This document shows positions 1 through 8,637 of a DNA stretch of 64,000 nucleotides, piece by piece. Made by a program: the position numbers and the translations under genes. The stretch spans positions 1,860,001-1,924,000 of the forward strand of contig JAFLBI010000001.1 of NCBI GenBank assembly GCA_017303835.1, in the 5' to 3' direction. The notes under the pieces were generated by a model. The model was not told the origin of the DNA. It was given only the letters and a program-made list of their open reading frames with translations, and did no database searches. This DNA is from Chitinophagales bacterium. GTDB lineage: Bacteria > Bacteroidota > Bacteroidia > Chitinophagales > Chitinophagaceae. How positions within the stretch are numbered: the stretch's first letter is position 1; the number at the start of each line of letters is the position of its first letter.

Positions 1-872
1 AGTTCAAAAAGCATCAGTCGGCCAATCAGGTGATTACTATTCCAGCTATGTTCAGGCATGGCCCTTTCAAACTTGCCTGGTTCTATTTCCTTTCTGCGCA
101 GTCCATAATGCTCGATATAATTCACCGTTTCCAGTAAGCCAATACCCAGCATAGCAGCAGCCAGATAGTAGAGCATAATTGTGGTACCAAATAACCAAGC
201 AATCATGGCGATTAGGCCAATCTGAATGATGAGAAACCAAATCATTTCATTGTAGATACTGATCACAGGCTTACCTGCTTTACGTAAATCATTGTTTTCA
301 ATATGCCAGGCACTGAGATAAGACATACCAATAGTTCTAGGATAGAATGCAAACAGGCTTTCACGCAAACGTGCAGAACTAGGATCATCATGTGTAGCCA
401 CCCGTTTATGATGACCTTTATTATGTTCAATAATGAAATGCATGTACTGAGAAGTGAGTAAAAGCATTTTTGCCATAGTTTGCTCTATTTTATTCACTCG
501 ATGTCCTAACTCATGTGCCACATTGATACCAAAAGCGCCGCACAACAAACCCATAGAAAAAATTCTTCCTGTAATATCTACCCAACTCAGTTCCTCCTGC
601 TGAAATGAAAACAGGAATAAACCAAGGGCTGCATACTGAAGAGGCACTACCGCATAGAGTATCCAATCATAGACTGCATCCTGTTTGGCAACTTCTTCTT
701 CAGCAGCACTCATATTTTTGGAATCTGGCTGAATAAATAATTCCAACAGCGGAATAAACACATATGCATAAAGTACAGGTGCAAAACATACCCAGCCTTT
801 GCCTGTAAAAGCAAACCATGCCAATACAAACATTAGCAGAGGCGATAAATATTTAATGGCTCTAATGGGCAT
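1..872 (-). CDS. alkB: AlkB-type alkane 1-monooxygenase (partial, C-terminus beyond window)
   Basis: Integral-membrane non-haem di-iron hydroxylase; family members oxidise medium-chain n-alkanes or similar alkyl chains at the terminal carbon, using rubredoxin as electron donor. About 290 residues are visible. Histidine motifs appear in the family order: HELGHR (residues 120-125), EHNKGHH followed by VAT.DDP (149-163), and the AlkB-diagnostic NYIEHYGL (251-258). The reading frame leaves the window inside HSWNSNH, where the last motif (LQRHxxHH in relatives) should follow. Hydrophobic spans flank the motifs. The ATG at 872 lies 10 bp after the OPT transporter stop, so the two may be co-transcribed. 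The NYxEHYGL box favours AlkB over a fatty-acid desaturase; the substrate is not known from sequence. No rubredoxin gene is visible here. Confidence 0.85.
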   Translation of the reverse strand, partial: MPIRAIKYLSPLLMFVLAWFAFTGKGWVCFAPVLYAYVFIPLLELFIQPDSKNMSAAEEEVAKQDAVYDWILYAVVPLQYAALGLFLFSFQQEELSWVDITGRIFSMGLLCGAFGINVAHELGHRVNKIEQTMAKMLLLTSQYMHFIIEHNKGHHKRVATHDDPSSARLRESLFAFYPRTIGMSYLSAWHIENNDLRKAGKPVISIYNEMIWFLIIQIGLIAMIAWLFGTTIMLYYLAAAMLGIGLLETVNYIEHYGLRRKEIEPGKFERAMPEHSWNSNHLIGRLMLFE

Positions 873-882
873 ATCAATTAAT

Positions 883-2925
883 TTATGCTTCCTGCTTCTT
901 CATTGCAATACGGTACAATACTGTACCCATGATTGCAAAAAATCCTACCCCTAATAAGTAATAACCGTTCTCACCTAATGAATCAACCAATCCATGTTCC
1001 AGATTTACTTTCTTTAATAAATTGGTGATGGTATCATTGGCAGATAAGAAAGCGACTATCACACCGGCAACTGCACCACCTGCCACTAAACCGGTGGCGA
1101 ACAAGTTACCCTTACCCAGATCTTCTTCCTCTTCACTCATAACTTTACCAGATTTCTTTTTCTTACCATCTACAATACCTCTAATGGCACCACCAATAAA
1201 GATGGGGAGTGTGGTACTTAAAGGAAGATAGGTACCCACTGCAAAACTCAATGCTTTGATACCGCAGAGTTCCATAGTGATGGCAATGGCAGCGCCTACC
1301 AATACAAATTGCCAATCGAGGTTAAAAGAAAGAATTCCTTTTACCAAAGTAGCCATCAAGGTTCCTTGTGGTGCAGGATATTTATCTGTACCAATCGCAT
1401 GTTGAATACCCTGTGCTAATAATTCTTGTGATGGCGTATCCAGAATTTTCACGGTTGCACCAATAGCTATAGAAGAAACAATGGCACCAATAAATAAAGC
1501 AATCTGCTGATACTTAGGTGTTGCTCCTACGATATAACCCGTTTTCAAATCTTGTGATGTAGCACCTGCGTTGGCAGCAGCAATACAAATCATACCACCT
1601 ACTACGAGTGCCATGGGTTCATATACTTTACCCGTCCAGCCCACTGCAATAAAGATCAAACAAGTACCCATCAAAGTAGCGATGGTCATACCGCTGATAG
1701 GATTATTAGAGGAACCAATCAAACCAACAATGCGTGAAGAAACCGTAACGAAGAATGCACCAAATACCACTACGAGTATGCCCAACACCAATTTGCTGAG
1801 AATACTATCGCCTGGCACTTGTGGCAACACAGTCATCAATAAAATCAACACCAAACTACCGATACCCACAATCTTCACAGATAAATCTCTTTCTGTTCTG
1901 GCTACACTTGCTGAACCACTACCTTCTTTTAAAGAACCAATACTGCCTTTGAAAGAAGAGATGATGGTGGGTATTGTTTTAAACAAAGTGATGAAACCAC
2001 CGGCCGCTACTGCACCTGCACCAATTTGTCTGATATAGGCACGATAAATCGCAGTAGAGTAATCACTGAATGTATGTGTTACCGGATCCCATCCACCAGG
2101 GCCACCCTGTTTATCCAATCCACCCAAATAACCCAGTTTGATTAATTGCAAAGCAATCACATCTGCCGGCACCAATGATGCTAATAATGGAATGAACACA
2201 AACCAAGCCAATACACCACCCGCTACGAGTACGCCAGAAATTTTCGGACCAATGATATAACCCACACCCATATACTCAGGTGTAATCTCACCACTGATTT
2301 TGGCTGAAGGATAAAATTTCTGCGCCTGCTTGGTCATGAATGCAGGTGTTTCTGCAATCAGGTGAAATATCTTTTGCAGAAACGCATATACAAATGCAAA
2401 ACCCAAGCCTTGAAAAGCAGTCTTGGCAAAATCACCGCCCTTCTCACCGGCTTTCAATACTGAGCCACAAGCTGTTCCTTCAGGATAGGGCAATACACCA
2501 TGTTCTTTTACAATCAAGGATCTTCTCAAAGGAATCATCATCAGTGTACCCAGAATACCACCAAAAATGGCCAGGGTTAGGATGGTCATGTAATTGAAGA
2601 AATTCGCACTGCTGGGTTCAGTAAGGAATAAGAATCCCGGCAGGGTGAACACCACACCTGCTGCAATACTCTCGCCTGCAGAACCTGTAGTTTGAATGAT
2701 ATTATTCTCAAGAATTGTTGTACCTAAAAATTTTCTACCCAGCGTAATCGCAATCACCGCAATGGGAATAGATGCCGATACGGTTAAGCCGGCTTTCAAA
2801 GCCAGATACACGGTTGCAGCACCAAAGATGATACCGAAGATGCCACCCATCACGATGGCTTTTACTGTAAACTCTTTTACGTTGGCATTATCCGGTACAA
2901 AGGGCTGAAATTGCTGATCACTCAT
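883..2925 (-). CDS. OPT family oligopeptide transporter
   Basis: Inner-membrane proton-coupled importer of the OPT family (small peptides; some members carry metal chelates). The 680-residue product is hydrophobic throughout with about 14-16 possible spans. It has OPT-type conserved stretches: SAGESIAAGVVFTLP near the first spans, and NNPISGMTIATL around residues 405-415. I chose the ATG at 2925 (MSDQQFQPF) over an upstream start at 2982, because the extra 19 residues overlap the terminator hairpin of the preceding gene and look non-coding. It lies downstream of a POT peptide transporter and 10 bp upstream of alkB. Two peptide-transporter families side by side suggest peptide scavenging. Exact cargo is uncertain. 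Confidence 0.88.
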   Translation of the reverse strand: MSDQQFQPFVPDNANVKEFTVKAIVMGGIFGIIFGAATVYLALKAGLTVSASIPIAVIAITLGRKFLGTTILENNIIQTTGSAGESIAAGVVFTLPGFLFLTEPSSANFFNYMTILTLAIFGGILGTLMMIPLRRSLIVKEHGVLPYPEGTACGSVLKAGEKGGDFAKTAFQGLGFAFVYAFLQKIFHLIAETPAFMTKQAQKFYPSAKISGEITPEYMGVGYIIGPKISGVLVAGGVLAWFVFIPLLASLVPADVIALQLIKLGYLGGLDKQGGPGGWDPVTHTFSDYSTAIYRAYIRQIGAGAVAAGGFITLFKTIPTIISSFKGSIGSLKEGSGSASVARTERDLSVKIVGIGSLVLILLMTVLPQVPGDSILSKLVLGILVVVFGAFFVTVSSRIVGLIGSSNNPISGMTIATLMGTCLIFIAVGWTGKVYEPMALVVGGMICIAAANAGATSQDLKTGYIVGATPKYQQIALFIGAIVSSIAIGATVKILDTPSQELLAQGIQHAIGTDKYPAPQGTLMATLVKGILSFNLDWQFVLVGAAIAITMELCGIKALSFAVGTYLPLSTTLPIFIGGAIRGIVDGKKKKSGKVMSEEEEDLGKGNLFATGLVAGGAVAGVIVAFLSANDTITNLLKKVNLEHGLVDSLGENGYYLLGVGFFAIMGTVLYRIAMKKQEA

Positions 2926-2954
2926 ATGGCGGGTTTTGGTATTGTCTAAATTAA

Positions 2955-2989
2955 GGAAAAACAAAAGGCAATGCTGTTGCATTGCCTTT
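2955..2989 (-). terminator. Rho-independent terminator of the POT transporter gene
   Basis: A perfect 10-bp stem (arms 2964-2973 and 2980-2989, 6-nt loop) is followed on the minus strand by a GTTTTT tract. It sits 22 bp past the POT transporter stop, between that gene and the OPT gene, so OPT-alkB probably has its own promoter. Confidence 0.8.
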
Positions 2990-3011
2990 ATTCAAATTAT
3001 TATTTGGATGA

Positions 3012-4511
3012 TTAATGCATCATTTTCTGCAACCGCTTCGTCAGGAAGAATAAAATAGCCGCTGCAACACCTGCCATACCTACAAACAACATGAAGAAAT
3101 CGTATAGATTATTCATCTCATATCCCATGAAATTGGTTGTCTTACCATCAGGGTATAAAGAACTCAACACGCCGGCCAGTTTATTCGCAGCAGCATTGGC
3201 CAAGAACCATACCGCCATCAATAAAGAAGCAAACTTGATTGGTGCGAGTTTATTCACTAAAGACAAACCGATGGGCGATAAACACAGTTCACCCCAAGTG
3301 TGCAGCGCATACATACCCAACAACCAAATCATGCTCACTTTCACACCACTCTGTACATCTTTCACACCAAATGCAATCCACAAATAACCTAATGCCAATA
3401 AGAATAAACCCAAAGCCATTTTGGTGGGTGATGATGGTTCGCGCTTACCGAGCTTAATCCACAACCAGGCAAATACCGGCGCGAAGCTTACCACATAAAT
3501 AGAGTTGAGTGACTGAAAGAAACTCGCAGGCACTACGTAGAAACCAAGATCACGATTTGTTTGTTCTTCAGCAAAGAAAGTCAGCGAAGCACCAGCTTGC
3601 TCAAATGCACTCCAGAAAAACACCACAAAGAATGATACAATGAAGATTACCCACACACGCTGCTTTTCTATTGCACTCAAAGCTTTATCTGAGAAGATGA
3701 TGAATGCAATCAAGACTGGTGCAGCAATCAGCACATAAGTAAGAAAGCCTACCACTTTTGCATCCATGTAGAGTGCACCAATCATGATGCCAGACAATAC
3801 CAACATACCTAAAACAATATTCACAGGCTTTGTCCAGGCTGGCGCAACACCTGCAGGCGTTAAGCCCAAGACTTGTTGATTGGGATCTAATACATATTTA
3901 TGGTGATACAATTTTTGAATCACCACACTTAACAACATAGCGATACCGCCTGCTAAGAACGCCCACTTAAAATCTTCAGGATTACCGGTATCACCAACAA
4001 AGCCACACACCAATGGACCTAATGCTCCACCCACATTGATACCCATGTAGAAGATGGTATAAGCTGAGTCGATTCTTCTATCGCCTTGTGGATACATTTG
4101 TCCTACCAAGGAAGAGATGTTCGGTTTGAAGAAACCATTACCGGTAATCATCAAACCTAAACCGGAGAAGAACAATACAGCAGAAAGATCAGGAGAAGAT
4201 TGATAAGTAGATGCACAAAAGAATAATAAGAATTCACCAAGTGCCATCACAATACCACCTACAATGATGGATCGCTGGTTACCCCAGTAACGGTCTGCAA
4301 TATAACCACCGAGTAATGGTGTTAAATATACTAAACCAGTATAGCTGCCATAAAGATTAGAAGCGAATGCTTTATCAAATAATAAAGCTTTTGTCATGAA
4401 CAAAACCAGAATAGCACGCATGCCATAGTAGTTAAAACGCTCCCACATTTCAGTAGCAAATAAAACCGCTAATCCTTTAGGATGCCCTTTTTGAGCAGTG
4501 GTTGAAGTCAT
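3012..4511 (-). CDS. POT/PTR family proton-dependent di-/tripeptide transporter
   Basis: MFS-fold inner-membrane importer of di- and tripeptides driven by protons. The product is 499 residues. The POT signature ExxERFxYYG is intact near the N-terminus (EMWERFNYYG, residues 21-30), and a second PTR2 signature, FYMGINVGG, lies near residue 150; both are typical of DtpT-like bacterial members. About 14 hydrophobic spans fit the bacterial POT fold. The start MTSTTAQKG at 4511 fits the family better than an in-frame start at 4604, which would add 31 atypical residues and use up the divergent intergenic region. The gene is divergent from purD (107 bp between starts) and ends with a strong hairpin terminator. 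Confidence 0.92.
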   Translation of the reverse strand: MTSTTAQKGHPKGLAVLFATEMWERFNYYGMRAILVLFMTKALLFDKAFASNLYGSYTGLVYLTPLLGGYIADRYWGNQRSIIVGGIVMALGEFLLFFCASTYQSSPDLSAVLFFSGLGLMITGNGFFKPNISSLVGQMYPQGDRRIDSAYTIFYMGINVGGALGPLVCGFVGDTGNPEDFKWAFLAGGIAMLLSVVIQKLYHHKYVLDPNQQVLGLTPAGVAPAWTKPVNIVLGMLVLSGIMIGALYMDAKVVGFLTYVLIAAPVLIAFIIFSDKALSAIEKQRVWVIFIVSFFVVFFWSAFEQAGASLTFFAEEQTNRDLGFYVVPASFFQSLNSIYVVSFAPVFAWLWIKLGKREPSSPTKMALGLFLLALGYLWIAFGVKDVQSGVKVSMIWLLGMYALHTWGELCLSPIGLSLVNKLAPIKFASLLMAVWFLANAAANKLAGVLSSLYPDGKTTNFMGYEMNNLYDFFMLFVGMAGVAAAILFFLTKRLQKMMH

Positions 4512-4618
4512 ATGGTATTTTTTCGTTGAGGGTAAAACTGGCTCAAAATAAAGATTAATCCCATACGAGCAATTCCAATGCTGCGTTTTACTTTCGCGCA
4601 GCAATCAATCCCAATCAC

Positions 4619-5896
4619 ATGAACATCCTTTTACTTGGTTCCGGCGGAAGAGAACATGCACTGGCATGGAAAATGACACAAAGCCATCATTGTGATGAAT
4701 TGTACATCGCACCCGGCAACCCCGGCACTGCAACATTGGGCACCAATATTGCTTTGAACATGCTCGACTTTGCAGCAGTAAAAGCTTTTTGCATAGAGAA
4801 ACAAATTTCCATAGTGGTTGTAGGACCTGAAGAACCACTGGTAAAAGGCATTACAGATTATTTGATGGATGTAGCAACTGGTACATGGAATGGTTTTGTG
4901 GTTGGTCCATCAGCGAATGCAGCACAACTAGAAGGCAGTAAGGCTTTCAGCAAACAATTCATGCAAAGACATGGCATTCCTACTGCAGCATATGCAGAGT
5001 TTACTGCTGCTAATTATGAAGAAGGCAAAAGGTATATCGCACAACATAGTTTACCCGTTGTATTAAAAGCAGATGGTTTAGCTGCAGGTAAAGGTGTGGT
5101 GATTGCAGAAACACATGATGCAGCATTGCAATGTTTCGAAGACATGATATTGCATCAACAATTTGGTGTAGCAAGTAGCAAAGTGGTGATTGAGCAATTC
5201 CTTACTGGCATTGAGGTGAGTGTGTTTGTGTTAACGAATGGTGTAGATTATCAAATCATCGGTCACGCAAAAGATTACAAACGCATTGGTGAAGGCGATA
5301 CAGGATTGAATACAGGTGGCATGGGTTGTGTAACACCTGTACCATTCATGGATCATGTGTTCATGCAAAAAGTAGAAGCGCGTATCATTCAGCCAACCAT
5401 CAATGGTATTGCAAAAGAAGGTTTGGTCTACAATGGTTTTGTGTTTTTTGGATTGATGAATGTGCAAGGCGAACCATTTGTGATTGAATACAATTGTCGC
5501 ATGGGCGATCCTGAAACAGAAGTAGTAATGCCGCGTTTACAAACAGATTTGGTCAGCATGTTTGCAGCGATGGATAATGGCACATTGGCTGATGTAAACA
5601 TCAATTATCATGAAGGTGCATTCGCAACAGTGATGGCCGTAAGTGGTGGTTATCCCGGCGATTATGCAAAAGGCAAAACCATGCAGATTGGTGATACAGG
5701 CAGCAGTATTTTATTTCATGCAGGCACTGCATTAAAAGAAAATACATTAGTTACAAATGGTGGCAGAGTAATTGCCGTTACCAGCAAAGGAAACAGCATT
5801 TCTGATGCAGTAAATAGATCCGCAAAAGCACTGGAAAATATCCAATTTGAAGGCATGTATTACCGAAAAGACATCGGTTATGAATTTGCCGACTAG
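4619..5896 (+). CDS. purD: Phosphoribosylamine-glycine ligase
   Basis: Cytoplasmic ATP-grasp enzyme of purine synthesis: phosphoribosylamine + glycine + ATP gives GAR + ADP + phosphate. The 425-residue length is normal. The N-terminal GSGGREHALAWK is the GARS N-domain signature. ATP-grasp elements include LKADGLAAGKGVV (about residue 147 on) and the metal-binding EYNCRMGDPETE (about 288 on). The gene stands alone, divergent from the POT transporter. Its codons look more A/T-ending than those of mreB downstream. A possible -7 element, TACTTTCG, one mismatch from TAnnTTTG, lies near 4589. Confidence 0.97.
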   Translation: MNILLLGSGGREHALAWKMTQSHHCDELYIAPGNPGTATLGTNIALNMLDFAAVKAFCIEKQISIVVVGPEEPLVKGITDYLMDVATGTWNGFVVGPSANAAQLEGSKAFSKQFMQRHGIPTAAYAEFTAANYEEGKRYIAQHSLPVVLKADGLAAGKGVVIAETHDAALQCFEDMILHQQFGVASSKVVIEQFLTGIEVSVFVLTNGVDYQIIGHAKDYKRIGEGDTGLNTGGMGCVTPVPFMDHVFMQKVEARIIQPTINGIAKEGLVYNGFVFFGLMNVQGEPFVIEYNCRMGDPETEVVMPRLQTDLVSMFAAMDNGTLADVNINYHEGAFATVMAVSGGYPGDYAKGKTMQIGDTGSSILFHAGTALKENTLVTNGGRVIAVTSKGNSISDAVNRSAKALENIQFEGMYYRKDIGYEFAD

Positions 5897-5954
5897 CGAT
5901 ACCAGTCTGCTGTTTTTATACAATCGGGACTGAATCGCCAAAAAAAGTATTCCC

Positions 5955-6016
5955 AAAGCCGAAAGTCCGGCTGTTAATTTCGCCTCAAAGCCTGAAAAAT
6001 CAATAGTTTCGGCTTT
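5955..6016. repeat. 10-bp inverted repeat between purD and mreB
   Basis: AAAGCCGAAA (5955-5964) and its exact reverse complement TTTCGGCTTT (6007-6016) are separated by 42 bp. The right arm overlaps the putative -33 box of mreB. Inside, AGCCG (5957-5961) can instead pair locally with CGGCT (5968-5972). It could be a purD 3' structure or an operator; the sequence alone does not decide. Confidence 0.55.
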
Positions 6017-6045
6017 GTAATTATCATTTATTTCTCACACCTTTG
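6014..6045 (+). promoter_or_regulatory. Putative Bacteroidota-type promoter of the mreB operon
   Basis: TTTG (6014-6017), a 20-bp spacer, then CACCTTTG (6038-6045). This matches the -33 TTTG / -7 TAnnTTTG pattern of the phylum's primary sigma factor except for the first -7 base. It would give a 5' leader of roughly 30 nt before the mreB ATG at 6081. Confidence 0.45.
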
Positions 6046-6080
6046 CTGGCAACAGTTGAGAACTATCTAATTAAACATAC

Positions 6081-7106
6081 ATGGGCTTATTTAATTTTTT
6101 CACTCAGGAGATCGCGATTGATCTCGGCACCGCTAACACCCTAATCATCCACAACGAAGAGGTGGTGGTGAACGAGCCTTCCATCGTGGCCCTGAACCGT
6201 AACAATCCTAAAGAAGTGCTGGCCGTGGGTAAAAAGGCCTTGATGATGCACGAAAAGACCCACGAAAGCATTCGCACCATCCGCCCCCTGAAAGACGGGG
6301 TAATTGCTGATTTCAACGCCGCCGAACTAATGCTGCGTGAAATGATCAAGATGGTTTACCCCAAGAAACCCCTTTTCCCGCCCAGCTGGAGAATGGTGAT
6401 TTGTATCCCCTCTTCAATTACAGAAGTAGAAAAACGTGCCGTTCGCGACAGTGCTGAACAGGCTGGCGCCAAGGAAGTATACATGATTCACGAGCCTATG
6501 GCAGCTGCCTTGGGTATCGGTATCGACGTAGAAGAACCCGTGGGCAACATGATCATCGATATCGGTGGTGGTACTACCGGTATTACGGTAATTGCCCTGG
6601 CAGGTATTGTGTGCGACCAGAGTATCCGTATTGCCGGTGACGAGTTTACTGCTGATATCATGGAAGCCCTCCGCCGCTATCACAGCTTGCTGATTGGTGA
6701 AAGAACTGCCGAGCAGATCAAGATCCACGTAGGTGCTGCCATGAAGGATCTGGACAATCCGCCGGATGATATCCCTGTAAATGGCCGCGACTTGGTTACT
6801 GGTATTCCTAAGCAGATCATGGTTTCTTACCAGGAAATCGCCGAAGCACTGGATAAGAGCATCTTCAAAATTGAAGAAGCCATCCTGAAAGCTTTGGAAA
6901 CTACGCCACCTGAACTGGCTGCCGATATTTACCGCAGAGGTTTATACCTTACCGGTGGTGGTGCACTGCTGCGTGGTTTGGATAAGCGTCTGAGCGCCAA
7001 GATCAAATTGCCTGTTCATGTAGCAGACGATCCGCTGAAAAGCGTGGTGCGTGGTACCGGTATTGCCCTGAAAAACTATCAGCGATTCCCCTTCATCATG
7101 AAATAA
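6081..7106 (+). CDS. mreB: Rod shape-determining protein MreB
   Basis: Actin-like ATPase that forms short membrane-associated filaments and steers the elongation machinery for peptidoglycan. The 341-residue length is normal. Phosphate-1 loop IDLGTANT lies at residues 13-20, phosphate-2 IDIGGGTTGITVI from about 159, and the adenosine motif TGGGALLRGLD near the C-terminus. A short amphipathic N-terminus (MGLFNFFTQ) fits membrane binding. It heads the cluster mreB-mreC-mreD-pbp2-rodA. A GC-rich hairpin separates it from mreC, which may let mreB be expressed above the rest. Its codons are visibly richer in G/C than those of purD, fitting a highly expressed, conserved gene. Confidence 0.98.
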   Translation: MGLFNFFTQEIAIDLGTANTLIIHNEEVVVNEPSIVALNRNNPKEVLAVGKKALMMHEKTHESIRTIRPLKDGVIADFNAAELMLREMIKMVYPKKPLFPPSWRMVICIPSSITEVEKRAVRDSAEQAGAKEVYMIHEPMAAALGIGIDVEEPVGNMIIDIGGGTTGITVIALAGIVCDQSIRIAGDEFTADIMEALRRYHSLLIGERTAEQIKIHVGAAMKDLDNPPDDIPVNGRDLVTGIPKQIMVSYQEIAEALDKSIFKIEEAILKALETTPPELAADIYRRGLYLTGGGALLRGLDKRLSAKIKLPVHVADDPLKSVVRGTGIALKNYQRFPFIMK

Positions 7107-7110
7107 TCAT

Positions 7111-7133
7111 ACAGGCTGCATTACGCAGCCTGT
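7111..7133 (+). promoter_or_regulatory. Intercistronic hairpin between mreB and mreC
   Basis: ACAGGCTGC (7111-7119), a 5-nt loop and GCAGCCTGT (7125-7133) form a perfect 9-bp stem five bases past the mreB stop. No U-tract follows, so it is not a classical terminator. It may be a partial attenuator or a 3' stabiliser of mreB mRNA. Confidence 0.65.
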
Positions 7134-7149
7134 TGAATAAAGGCTCTCT

Positions 7150-8001
7150 GTGAAGAACATATTTCTGTTCATACGTCGCTACTTCATCTTCCTCAGCTTT
7201 TTAGTGCTGCAGGTAATCTGCATCGTTACACTGAGCACCTATAGCCGTACACACGAAGCCTTTTTCTCTACGGCTGCCAATGAGGTAACCGGCAGAATCA
7301 ATAGCCAGTATAGCGGCGTTAGCACTTACTTCAACCTCAAAGAAACCAATCGCCAGCTGTCGGAAGAGAACGCCCGCCTGCGCAATATGCTGGCACAGAA
7401 TTTTCAGGCGCCAGATAGTAGCATTGCACAGGTAACTGACTCCAGCTACCGCGACAGTACCACACGTTACCGCAAATTCACTTATCTGCCTGCCCATGTA
7501 GTGGGTAATTCGGTTAGCCTGCCTGCCAACTACCTTACTTTGGAAAGGGGCAGCAAACAAGGTGTAGAAAAAGGAATGGCCGTTACCGGACCACAAGGAA
7601 TTGTTGGTGTGGTGGTAGCCGTAAGCGATAACTATTCCAAAGTGATGAGCTTACTGAACCGCAATAGCAAAGTGAGCTCCATGCTTAAAAAAGACAATGT
7701 AACCGGCAGTGTGGAATGGGATGGCAACGATCCATCTTACCTCACCCTGAAAGGCATACCCAGAAGCGCGAAAGTGGTGAAGGGTGATACGGTGTTAACG
7801 AGTAACTACTCGGCCAACTATCCATCACACCTGATGGTGGGTACTGTAGCAGCAGTAAACTCTGACCCGGCTACCAATTTTTATACAATCAAGGTAAAAA
7901 CGGCGACAAACTTCTTCAGCATCCAGTACGTGAATATCATTGCCAACAAACGTTACAATGAGCAAACAGAACTGGAAAACCAACAACTAAAGAATCAATG
8001 A
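7150..8001 (+). CDS. mreC: Rod shape-determining protein MreC
   Basis: Periplasmic scaffold of the elongasome, anchored in the inner membrane, that links MreB/MreD to PBP2. The product is 283 residues: one N-terminal membrane span (about residues 9-29), a heptad-like helical stretch (about 60-80, KETNRQLSEENARLRNML), then the beta-rich MreC core with the conserved GPQGIVGVV segment. The start is GTG at 7150 (MKNIFLFIRRYF); no nearby ATG gives a complete membrane span. The stop overlaps the mreD start as ATGA (7998-8001), indicating translational coupling. Confidence 0.95.
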   Translation: MKNIFLFIRRYFIFLSFLVLQVICIVTLSTYSRTHEAFFSTAANEVTGRINSQYSGVSTYFNLKETNRQLSEENARLRNMLAQNFQAPDSSIAQVTDSSYRDSTTRYRKFTYLPAHVVGNSVSLPANYLTLERGSKQGVEKGMAVTGPQGIVGVVVAVSDNYSKVMSLLNRNSKVSSMLKKDNVTGSVEWDGNDPSYLTLKGIPRSAKVVKGDTVLTSNYSANYPSHLMVGTVAAVNSDPATNFYTIKVKTATNFFSIQYVNIIANKRYNEQTELENQQLKNQ

Positions 8002-8531
8002 GCAGTCTGCTGAAAAATATCATCCGTTTCATCCTGTTCATCTTCCTGCAGGTATATGTACTCAACGAAGTACCGCCCCTGCATCAGTTCATTGTTCCCT
8101 ACCTCTATTTCCTATTTATTCTCTGGTTACCTTATTCCTTGGGCAGATTCGGACTACTCCTTTTGAGTTTCGCCTTTGGCATGACACTGGATTATTTTAC
8201 CGGTACTCCGGGATTGCATGCCGCGCCCTGCACCTTGATTGCCTATCTCCGCCCCTTCTTGCTGAACCTGTTAATTCCACAGGAAGGCAAGGAACAGAGC
8301 TATGCCGAACCTAGCCCTAAAAGTATGGGATGGGCACCCTATGCATTGTATGCAGGCTTGCTCACTTTCATTCACCACTTCTACCTAGTGCTGATAGAGT
8401 GGTTACAGTTTGGCGACTTCCTGTATTTCCTCGGAAAAGTAACCGGCACTACCCTGATCAGCTTACTGCTGATTCTACTGTCTGAGCTGATCTTTTTCAG
8501 AAAAGCCAAGTACCGCACCAACGCCGCTTAG
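7998..8531 (+). CDS. mreD: Rod shape-determining protein MreD
   Basis: Small polytopic inner-membrane protein of the elongasome, 177 residues with about five hydrophobic spans. MreD sequences diverge strongly, so the call rests on hydrophobicity, length, the family-like GMTLDYFTGTPGLHAAPCTLIAYLRP region and its position directly after mreC with an ATGA overlap. Its role is to connect MreC with the PBP2/RodA synthase pair encoded next. Confidence 0.88.
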   Translation: MSSLLKNIIRFILFIFLQVYVLNEVPPLHQFIVPYLYFLFILWLPYSLGRFGLLLLSFAFGMTLDYFTGTPGLHAAPCTLIAYLRPFLLNLLIPQEGKEQSYAEPSPKSMGWAPYALYAGLLTFIHHFYLVLIEWLQFGDFLYFLGKVTGTTLISLLLILLSELIFFRKAKYRTNAA

Positions 8532-8582
8532 GTTTTACACATTTTTAGAAAAAACATTTCTGCAATACCACACTACATGCAA

Positions 8583-8590
8583 CATCTTTG
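8583..8590 (+). promoter_or_regulatory. Possible internal promoter (-7 box) for pbp2-rodA
   Basis: CATCTTTG followed by C resembles TAnnTTTG with one mismatch and lies 47 bp before the pbp2 ATG, in the only sizeable gap (106 bp) of the mre-rod cluster. The -33 match is weak (TTTCTG about 20 bp upstream). Confidence 0.3.
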
Positions 8591-8637
8591 CGTTAGTAGA
8601 CTAATCTCCGCATTCGTACCGTTTTTTTACTCCAGTT

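Noticed and set aside
1571-2038. 155-codon plus-strand frame opposite the OPT transporter
   Set aside because: A long antisense frame with Pro/Thr/Ile-rich composition, as expected opposite a hydrophobic membrane gene; no family resemblance.
4605-4838. Minus-strand reading frame of 77 codons opposite the purD start
   Set aside because: It is antisense to the conserved N-terminus of purD, has biased low-complexity composition and no recognisable start context.
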